NCBI GenBank assembly: GCA_038277395.1
Contig: CM076190.1
Coordinates: 253,863,989 to 253,927,988, forward strand
Direction of reading: 5' to 3'
DNA length: 64,000 nt
From: Dryocosmus kuriphilus
Taxonomy: Eukaryota; Arthropoda; Insecta; Hymenoptera; Cynipidae
A model generated the notes under the pieces. The model made no database searches. It had not been told where the DNA came from and was given only the letters and a program-made list of their open reading frames with translations. How positions within the stretch are numbered: position 1 is the first letter of the stretch; each line of letters begins with the position of its first letter. Position numbers and translations under genes: made by a program. Positions 56,430 to 64,000 of this stretch are shown here, one piece after another.

Positions 56430-57500
56430 TAACAAGTTTTCATGAAAATTACTAATTAATAAACTTAACATAATCAGCACAATACAAGAATCATTATTTT
56501 CATTAAAAATATATCTTCCTTAATAATATAATTACATGTCAAAATAAACAAATAGCAATTTTAAGGCTTTGCAAATATATAACAAAAAACTCGGCGTATC
56601 AAATTGAATTCGTTATTTCTCAAAGTTGCATAGTAATATAAAATTAAAAATCTCAACATATTTTTTCAAGTCAGAGTCTGAGTCTACCAACTTGGCACTA
56701 AATGAATATATTGATCGCTTTCATAAAAAAATAACATTTACTATTATCATTAATTAATTTTAAAAACTGTTTTACACATTGTCTATATTTCTTTAAAATT
56801 CTGTAACTATGACAGTCCAAAAGGATTAATGCCTCCTATATGAAACACCATTGTACTGTTCAGCAATTTGAAACACAACTACCTAAATTCTCGAGGAAAA
56901 AAATTGAAATAAAACCGATCATGATTAGAACATTTTAAAAGGAAAAGTTTTGAAAAATTCGAATACATTTGTCTTCACACGGGAATAAATGAGATTATAC
57001 TGTCTGAATGGAAAGTTTTTTATTGCCATATGCTACATGGTTTGAGTCTACCTACGAAGCACTAAAGGAACATATTCATCGTACTTATATAAAACACATT
57101 ATTTCTTATTATCATTAATTATTTTATAAAATTGTTTTAAACATTCTCTATATTTATCTCAAAATCTTTAACTACAACCTCCAAAAGTATTAAACCCTTT
57201 GTATGAAAGACCATTGTACTCTTTAACAATTTGAAAAACAACTACTTAAATTCTCGAATAGAAAATTTCATATAAAAGCGGTTATAAGTAAAGATTTTAA
57301 ACTGTATAGTGTTGAAAAATTCGAATATATTTATTTTTCCAATGGAATGAACTAGATAATATGGGGTGAACCGTCAGTTTTTCTTTCCCATATGTTACAC
57401 GTTTTGAATCTGGCAACGTGGCTTTACACGAATATATTGACCACCCTTAAGAAATAAGTACTAATTCTTGTTAATATTAACGTTATGTTATATTAGTTAA
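56430..57500. repeat. intron B remainder with tandem intron repeats
   Basis: 56430-56620 matches remnant C. 56680-57500 has about two units of the 250-365-bp family (AGATTATACTG near 56990, AGATAATATGG near 57352), as in copy A. Confidence 0.65.
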
Positions 57501-57506
57501 ACTTAC

Positions 57507-57558
57507 TTGCAAAATTTATAAAAGCCACGTAGGCAGAGAGTAGGATAATGATATTCAT
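57507..57558 (-). CDS. secreted protein family, copy B, exon 1 (signal peptide)
   Basis: ATG at 57558 opens MNIIILLSAYVAFINFA, 17 hydrophobic residues, then a phase-1 GTAAGT donor. Length, phase, NFA end and donor equal those of copy A exon 1. Predicted intron to 52491 is about 5.0 kb. Upstream sequence to about 57990 is conserved with copy A. Confidence 0.7.
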
Positions 57559-58089
57559 TGTTTCTCGATACATGTAGAGACAACGATAGAAAAACGCGAC
57601 TAAGTTTGTGGACTGCTTAAAAACAAGTGCAGGGAAGAATATTGTTAATCTCATATCACAGAATTCTTCTTATTTACTAGATTTCTTACGCTTAGAACCT
57701 TGAGAACTATTTACCTTGAAATACTGACGTGTATCATCTGCAGACGATGTTTACTGAGATTAAAACGAAATACTGATTATCTGGTCAGATGAAAATATTG
57801 CTGTAGTCTTTTTAGAGTTTACTGCATATTTTTATAGTATATATACATTAGACCTTTCCTATTTACGAACGAAATAAGCAAACAATGGAAAACTGATTTT
57901 TTTTATTTACATATTAGGCCGAAGTTTTGCATAAAATAGCTCACTACAATTCAAAAATCTTTTTAGAGTATTTCGTGAAAGCAATCAAGTAGGCTTTTGA
58001 TTGAGAAAATTTTGAAGAGTATGAAGTACACAGAATAACGTAGCAGTGTCAGTTTTTTGTTAACATTCTTAAAAAACTTGTTCAATAAA

Positions 58090-58200
58090 AGAGATTTAGA
58101 AAATGGGCGTATGACTCGTAGGGCTTGGGGCACTAATCAGACTTGTAAAATATAGGGATATGGATAGGGGATGTTAAAGAAGGAATGGAAGGTGTGAAAA
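58090..58200. repeat. 3'-flank fragment of a further gene copy
   Basis: Matches the 3'-flank unit (GGCGTATGACTCGTAGGGC, GGGATGTTAAAGAAGGAATG). It implies another family member once lay to the right, in the same orientation. Confidence 0.45.
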
Positions 58201-58203
58201 TTC

Positions 58204-58320
58204 TGGTACGTATCTCCCAAAGAAAGTTGTGCTATCTCCCAAAGAAAGTTGTGATATCTCCCAAAGAAAGTTGTGGTATCTCCCAAAGAAAATTTTGATA
58301 TCTCCCGAAGAAGGTTGTTT
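58204..58320. repeat. 22-bp minisatellite, second site
   Basis: Five units of TATCTCCCAAAGAAAGTTGTGG, the same unit and orientation as the array at 39715-40890. From 58330 to 59100 I see no gene. Confidence 0.85.
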
Positions 58321-59134
58321 AAAATTACTTGGAAAAGTTTAAAGCGTAGAATTGAAGTCTAGTTCTTCGTGCATATAAAACTAAAAGGATAAACCCTTTT
58401 TGATTAAGCATTTCAGAAAGAATCAAGAATTTTTCAAATGTCTTATTTGAACATCATTGTACCTTCCAGAGTACATTCAATAAATAAAGTTCTTGGTTTG
58501 CTTTCAATCGTTGGTACATTCAATTATTTAGCCTGTCTTTTGAAAAGATTGGTTTTGATCTTAAATTATCTTATATTAACTGGAAAATATATAATATTAC
58601 AATGATCAATTTTTAGTGTCAAATTCTAGGTTCATTCCCTGCTGAACGTTATTTTTGTGGATGCTAGTGCTACCAACGCTTTATATGTTTGATTACTACC
58701 AGAACAAAATACCCTCCGCGCGTTTTGACCACGAAAACCTGAATATTTTCAAAGAAGAGTCCTAATGATTATCTGTGTACCTGGAACTTCGTTCACTAAA
58801 TATTGATATATTATTTCAAAATCTAAGATTCAAAACCTTGTTTGCCTCAAGTAGGATGAGTATAATGATGCCGGATTGTAGGAACAGAAGTGTAAAACTC
58901 TTTATTAGTCCTGTTTTTCTCAAATTTTAGTTAAAAGTAAAAAAAAAATGTCATTGCAATGTTTCAAAAGCACATTTCATTAAAAAAAAAATTAAATACG
59001 GAAAGTTCTGGAATAAAACTTTTGACTCCCTCTGCACACCGAACAATTGTGGGCACCTTTCCCGTAAAGCTAAAAACCTTTTTAGCGTCCAACATCAAAA
59101 TTGAAATTCAAGTTTGTTAAAAAATAACAAACCA

Positions 59135-59193
<59 letters not shown>
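59135..59193. repeat. (ATT)n microsatellite, probable LINE 3' tail
   Basis: About 19 perfect units. On the minus strand this is an (AAT)n tail downstream of the LINE remnant and its 3' UTR (59194-59530). Confidence 0.85.
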
Positions 59194-59194
<1 letters not shown>

Positions 59195-59529
59195 CCATTA
59201 AGAAGTTTCCCTTTCGGGGTAAACGTAAACCCTCTCGGTTCTAGCCTCGTTAAATTACCAGGGATTAGGAAATTTGTATGATTGTGGAAGGAAAGGAATG
59301 CGTATTGGAAGTTATAAATTATAGATCGATCCAGAAGTCGCATGCTGCTCATTCAAACAACACATTAATCCCACAACGCCGCTCCAACCCAGGTCGCTGA
59401 TCGATCTCTCTAGCAATCACCGCTGATGGACAGCGTCATAAAGCCATATGGGGATCCATACGCTAGATCCATTCCATATTCACTGGGCAAAGCCATCCAC
59501 CAGGGCCCATTAGTATCCAAAATCATTCT

Positions 59530-61480
59530 TTTCAGGTGATCGTCACACATTTCTTATAGACAGTTTTTCCGTATACATTTCTATCTTGAGATACAACACT
59601 TTCTTCCTTTATATCCATACACCTTTTCATGCAGTGTCTTGTAATACTATGGCTCTTTATATCTTTTCTCTTGAGAGTTTCATTCACGTATTCCCACAAT
59701 TCTTTCCTCGATCTACATTTCAGTGCATGACCGTTCACTTTTCCGAGGTATACCTGCTTCGTTAAACGCTCTTCGTCCATTCTTTCAGTACGACCATACC
59801 ATCTAAACAAATTTCTTTCACTCTTGTCCATCAGAGTTTCTTCTACGCCACATTCTTTCAGAACCCGCTCGTTACTCACTTTATCTATTAGTGTTTTACG
59901 GCAAATACTCTGCAGGAAACGCATTCCAACTGCTTTCAGTTTACTTATATCCTTTTCTTGGCATGTCCAAGTCTTGCTACCATACAGCACAGTGTGCGCA
60001 AGTACATAATTATATGTTGCAATTTTGGCTATAATTGTCACGCTTTTACTTCTGTTAATGGCTCATACAGTGCCTATAACTTTACTAAATTCGTTTATAC
60101 GTCTGGAAATTTCTCTATCTACCTTTCTGTCAGCAGTAAACAAGCTTCCATGATATACGAAATGATCAACTTGTTCAATTCCGTCACCGTTGGGAGAAAT
60201 ACTGCATTTTCTTTTCTCCTCGCTTTTTTCTAACGCGATAATTTTGGCTTTATTTATATTAATCTTTAAATCCATACTCTTTGCGCTATCATTCAGCCTG
60301 CTCAACATTGTCTGCAAATTTTTCCGTAGATTTTGCCATAAGTGCTTCGTCATCTACAGGTCAAACTACATACTTTCACTGTTCCGAGATCAACATCTTC
60401 TTCGCCTATGCGCGCCATTCGCAGATATTTATCTATATATAATGAATAACCACAACGATATGACGCAACCTTGCCAGATCCAATGCCTCTTATCAAGCCA
60501 ATAACTCAGTTCTCCATTTACCTTTGCGCTCGCTCTATTATCTTCATACATTGCTTTAGTTTATTTAAGAAGCCAACTATTGACTCCATACTCTTTCAGA
60601 ACTTCCCAACGTTTAACTTTATCGACCTTATCGAAATCTTTCTGCAGGTAAACGAACAAGCAGGGAACCTTTCTGTTTAATCTCCACCTTTTTCTGTAAT
60701 CTGCCGCAAGCTATATATTTGATCTGCACATGATCTCCTTGGCGTAAATCCGCACCAGATATCCCATATCTTGTCTTCCGTTATTTCCATGTCTTTGCAA
60801 ATACGTATTCTTCTAAATACTTTGCCTGGGGTACTAAGTAAGCTGAGAGCTCTATAGTAAGAGTAGTCACCTTATCTCCATTTCCCTTGTAAATTTGAAC
60901 GATGATCACCTTTCTCCAATCATTTGGAACTTCTCCATTCACAGCGCACATGTTCATCAAATCGCTCAACCACAAAAACAGAAATTCGTCTCCGATTTTA
61001 AGCATTTCAGACGTAATTTCATCTAGACCAGCAGCTTTATCATTCTTCAGATTCTTAATTACCAACTTAATGCTGAACATGTTAATTCCTACGTCGTCAG
61101 CATTCTAAATTCCGATCAACTCCATTACAACTACTTCCTTTCCTAGTTTTCTTTACCCATCTCCAGAATAGCTTCTTATTTCCTTTGAAATCACTTTTCA
61201 CTTTTCTATCTTCTTCCGCTTTGATATTATGCTTGCCTTCTTAGATTATTCTGTTTGATTTTTTATTTTTATCTCTATATTCGATTCTTAATCTAGTCCT
61301 CTCCTCATTGCTGAGACTTTTGATATTATGAATTCTCAGGTATGCTTGCTTCTTCTCGTTAACTGCGATGCGGATTTCATTATTCCACCAAGCATCCCCA
61401 TACTGTTCGAATACATTTCTACAAAAACTTGAAAAAATGTTTCTAATGAAATTCAAAGAAAGGAACGGCAAAGAAATTTG
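59530..61480 (-). pseudogene. LINE (RTE-like) reverse transcriptase remnant, 5'-truncated
   Basis: Minus-strand blocks in order: 61471-61241 (DAWWNNEIRIAVNEKKQAYL, the linker before the reverse transcriptase), 61080-60781 (IKNLKNDKAAGLDEITSEML, motif 1), 60353-60063 (MDLKININKAKIIAL and DHFVYHGS, thumb side) and 60041-59532 (HTVLYGSKTWTCQEKDISKL, RNLFRWYGRTERMDEERLTK). Frameshifts separate all blocks and the catalytic YADD region near 60360-60420 is not readable. The C-terminal block is the typical end of insect RTE-type LINEs. There is no endonuclease domain. Confidence 0.8.
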
Positions 61481-61585
61481 CCTACGTTTTTTGTCGTCGA
61501 AAGTGCTGTTGAGAAATTATCCAAACGAAGAGACAATCATGCTTTCATGAAACTGTGCTTCATATTTTGTCACTTAAGTGTTTTA

Positions 61586-62886
61586 CAAAGCTCAACAAGT
61601 ATTTGGACAATGATAATGTTTTCATTCATCAATTATTATGTCGTCCCCTTTAAAGTAGCCCCCCTTGGATATAGCACACTTATACCAACGCTTTTCTCAG
61701 TCCTCAAAGCACTTCTGATAAGCACTTTATGGTATAGCCTTGAGTTCTTCCAACGATGCATTATTTATCTCCTCAATCGTTGCAAATCTCCGTCCTTTCA
61801 TGAGTCTCTTCGATTTTAAGAACAGGGAATGTCACAGGGGCCTAATCCGGTGAATATTATGGTTGAGGCATTATTGTGGTTTTGTTTTTGGCCAAAAAGT
61901 CACGCACAAGCAGCGATGAGTGAGCAGGTGCATCGTCGTGATGCAAAAGCCATGAATTGTTTTTCGACAATTCCGGACGTTTTTGTAGTATTTCTTCTCG
62001 CAAAGGGCACATAACTTCAAGGTAATACTCCTTGTTGACCATGCGACCTTGTGGTAAGAACTCTTGATGTACTACGTGACGGTAATCGAAGAAAACAGTC
62101 AGCAAAACCTTGACATTTGATCGAACTTGACGTGCTTTTTTCGGTCTTGGCTCTTCAGATATCTTTCATTGGGACGATTGGGCTTTGGTTTCGACGTCAT
62201 AACCATACACTCATGATTCGCCATCAATTATTATCGTTTTGAACATATCAGGATCAATATTGGCGTCATTTAACAGCTCTTGAGTGACGCTCATTTGACG
62301 TTTCTTTTGGTCAAAATTAAGCAGTTTCGGAACAAATTTTGGTGACACACGTTTCATGCATAAAACATCGGAAAAAATTGCATGGCACGTGACAACCGAC
62401 ATGCCGACGTGTTCAACAACTTCTCTAACAGTGATTCGACGATTCCCCAACACCATATTCTTCACTTCTTCAACGCTTTCAAAATTTATTGACGTGCTGG
62501 GAATTCCAGAGAGAGATACGTCATTGGTGTCTTCTCGGCCTTCTTGGAAGAGCTTGTACCACTTATAAACATTTTTTTTGCTCCAAGTAGACCCATCGTA
62601 TGCCACTGTCAACGTTTAAAGTATTTTGGAGCATTTATTTCCATTTTTTACACAAAATTTGATGCAGGTTCTCGGATCCATTTTTTGCAACAGCAGAAAG
62701 TCGAAGATCACACCAAACACTTCTAACCTTTACGCCTGTCACAAATAAACTAAAAATGTTATACACTTTAAACTCGACACATGAGTTCAGGACAAGTGCA
62801 CCAATATAAAACAAAAAAAAAATTGAAGATCGAATGTACGTAGCTCGCGAAATTTGAAAAGCTCCTTACTTTTTGAACACACTTTG
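61586..62886 (-). mobile_element. mariner transposon, 1,301 bp, inactive
   Basis: TA flanks at 61584-61585 and 62887-62888. The right end reads CTTACTTTTTGAACACACTTTG, and the left end CAAAGCTCAACAAGTA is its diverged mirror. The transposase runs on the minus strand and length is typical of mariners. Confidence 0.7.
61620..62681 (-). pseudogene. mariner transposase pseudogene
   Basis: Starts at ATG 62681, stops early, and continues with TVAYDGSTWSKKNVYKWYKL and an HTH region (RRITVREVVEHVGMS). The first catalytic Asp is in IIDGES, where the following Trp is a TGA stop. After it come VFFDYRHVVHQEFLPQG and HHDDAPAHSSLLVRDFLAKN with the second Asp. The C-terminal third is out of frame. It would have cut and pasted the element at TA sites. 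Inactive because of several stops and frameshifts. Confidence 0.85.
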
Positions 62887-62989
62887 TACACGCAGAAAGC
62901 TATTACTATGATTCATTCCTATAAAATAAAGTGAATTACGTTGCAATAATAATTGAACTATATTTAATTGATTATTACTCTTTTTTTGA

Positions 62990-63290
62990 CGAAAAATTCA
63001 AATATTTTGTTGAAGATTAAACATTTACGTTTTTAATTGAAAATTCGTTTTTTCTTATTTGTAGTCCAAATTCAACTATTTTGTTGAAAATTCGTCTTTG
63101 AGTGTTTTACTTTCTGTTTTAATTCAACTACTTTTGTTTGAAAATTAACCCTTTTTTAAAAACTTGAATACAATATTTTCATTTGACAATTTAGTTATTT
63201 TGTTAAAAGTGTAACATTTTGACCTGACATCTTAAAATTTTAAAGCGTTTCAAATTGAGTTAATTATTTTTGAAAATTGAAAGGTAATAT
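62990..63290. repeat. AT-rich degenerate repeat, as at 950-5935
   Basis: TTTTGTTGAAAATTCG- and TTCAACTACTTTTG-type units. From 63300 to the end there is no gene. Confidence 0.6.
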
Positions 63291-63389
63291 ATTAGAAGAA
63301 GTTTAATGTCTATGATAAGATTCAAAGAATGGTGGAAATGATTTCATACGACTTCATCTAGACATACTTATTGATTCGAAATTTAAACG

Positions 63390-63418
63390 TTTCGAAAGCG
63401 GACCGCTTTCCTCATCAG
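63390..63418 (-). other. hammerhead-like core, incomplete
   Basis: On the minus strand CTGATGAG, a 7-bp stem GAAAGCG/CGCTTTC and GAAA follow each other as in a hammerhead core. I could not find a stem III and cleavage site that pair, so it may be a dead ribozyme. Confidence 0.35.
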
Positions 63419-63891
63419 TAATTCTAAAATAATATTAAAAACAGGATAAGATAATTTAGAATAATTTGGAATGATAATAAGATATGATGACAATATGAAA
63501 TTTACCTAACTCAAAGCAGTATAAAGTATTATTGCATAATAAGTATAATATCATATCAAGAGTTGGAATTTTAGGAGATGTCAGCTCTGAAATTATAGAA
63601 TTTTCAGTTGAAAAAATTTTCATATATTAAATTATTTGAATAAGGTTTGTCATAAATATTGAAAGTTGAATAATTATTAATCTGAAATATTATATGAGCA
63701 AAAGAACCTTTGATAAACGAAAGAAGATTTTTATATTACTCTCCAGCAATTTGAGTTTAAAAATTCGTAATGTTGTAATAGTAGTTAAAAGTATATTTTA
63801 AAACTTTACAAATTGAAATTTCCATGATAGTAGATTATTGAGATAATTTTGTGACCAAAAAATTAGTTTTAAACATAATAGTAGGGACATT

Positions 63892-63933
63892 GTTCGTTGG
63901 AACATAAAGGTACGTGTTTATGTTCCAACGAAC
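63892..63933. repeat. perfect 17-bp hairpin
   Basis: GTTCGTTGGAACATAAA at 63892-63908 and its exact reverse complement at 63917-63933, with an 8-nt loop. No gene follows within the window, so its role is unknown. Confidence 0.7.
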
Positions 63934-64000
63934 GATACATAACAGGAAAGATGTAATTTCTAAGCCACGGAAAGAACTAGTTGATACCTACTTCCAAATC

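Larger units (their letters stand above)
53235..56430. mobile_element. about 3.2-kb GC-rich insertion in intron B, unclassified
   Basis: Comparison with remnant C (43140-43330) shows the intron sequence stops near 53235 and resumes near 56430. The insert has a GGGGGGGG run at 53300, a Pro-rich minus-strand frame, a 140-bp tandem array and a GC-rich block at 55170-55440 with AATAAA signals on the minus strand, which would suit an LTR or promoter. I found no reverse transcriptase, matching LTRs or target duplication, so the class is open. Confidence 0.45.

Noticed and set aside
60190..60680. Hydrophobic plus-strand frames suggesting membrane proteins
   Set aside because: Antisense to the LINE reverse transcriptase remnant; hydrophobicity reflects the complementary strand.

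Overview
This is eukaryotic DNA, almost certainly from an insect and possibly a hymenopteran. The clues are AT-rich non-coding DNA, spliced genes, arthropod TATA and TCAGT core promoters, and a dense mix of animal transposons (Maverick/Polinton, Penelope-like, LINE, mariner, solo LTR). The organism is my inference. There is no bacterial-style operon, rRNA gene or CRISPR array. Almost every coding sequence belongs to a mobile element. The exception is a small family of secreted-protein genes.

Layout. 1-6.9 kb holds a LINE tail, a long AT-rich degenerate repeat and a 46-bp tandem array that contains heat-shock elements. 7.0-8.9 kb is a decayed Maverick structural-gene fragment on the minus strand. 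9.0-19.7 kb is host gene copy A (exon 2 at 9817-10346, exon 1 at 19567-19618, both minus). Its roughly 9-kb intron is packed with tandem intron repeats, a DNA transposon with repeat-built inverted ends (12.47-16.69 kb, itself carrying a solo LTR), and a GC-rich TA-flanked element (17260-18566). 20271-36233 is an almost complete Maverick with a 6-bp target duplication. 36.5-42 kb is non-coding repeat. 42.0-43.65 kb contains exon-less remnants of the host gene family. 43.9-49.2 kb is a nest of a tRNA-bearing foldback element and an inverted Penelope-like pair with hammerhead ribozymes. 51.2-58.2 kb is host gene copy B, with a roughly 3.2-kb GC-rich insertion in its intron. 59.1-62.9 kb holds a LINE remnant and a mariner. 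The window ends in AT-rich repeat.

The Maverick carries genes for a small protein, protein-primed DNA polymerase B, an rve integrase with a chromodomain, a coiled-coil-like protein, a probable DUF8207 protein, an A32-type packaging ATPase, a PLA2-adenain-like protease protein, a probable penton-like protein, a probable major capsid protein and a Cys/His protein. Most are broken by frameshifts or stops. Nine genes have a TATA box 31-33 nt before a TCAKT-like initiator. The divergent polymerase/small-protein promoter also contains five heat-shock elements with three or more units. The most unusual items are this heat-shock-type early promoter, a family of foldback elements that each carry two tRNA-like sequences (two members, both with target duplications), re-use of the same target site by one of these and a ribozyme-bearing Penelope-like element, and an unrecognised two-exon secreted-protein gene family in a tandem cluster.
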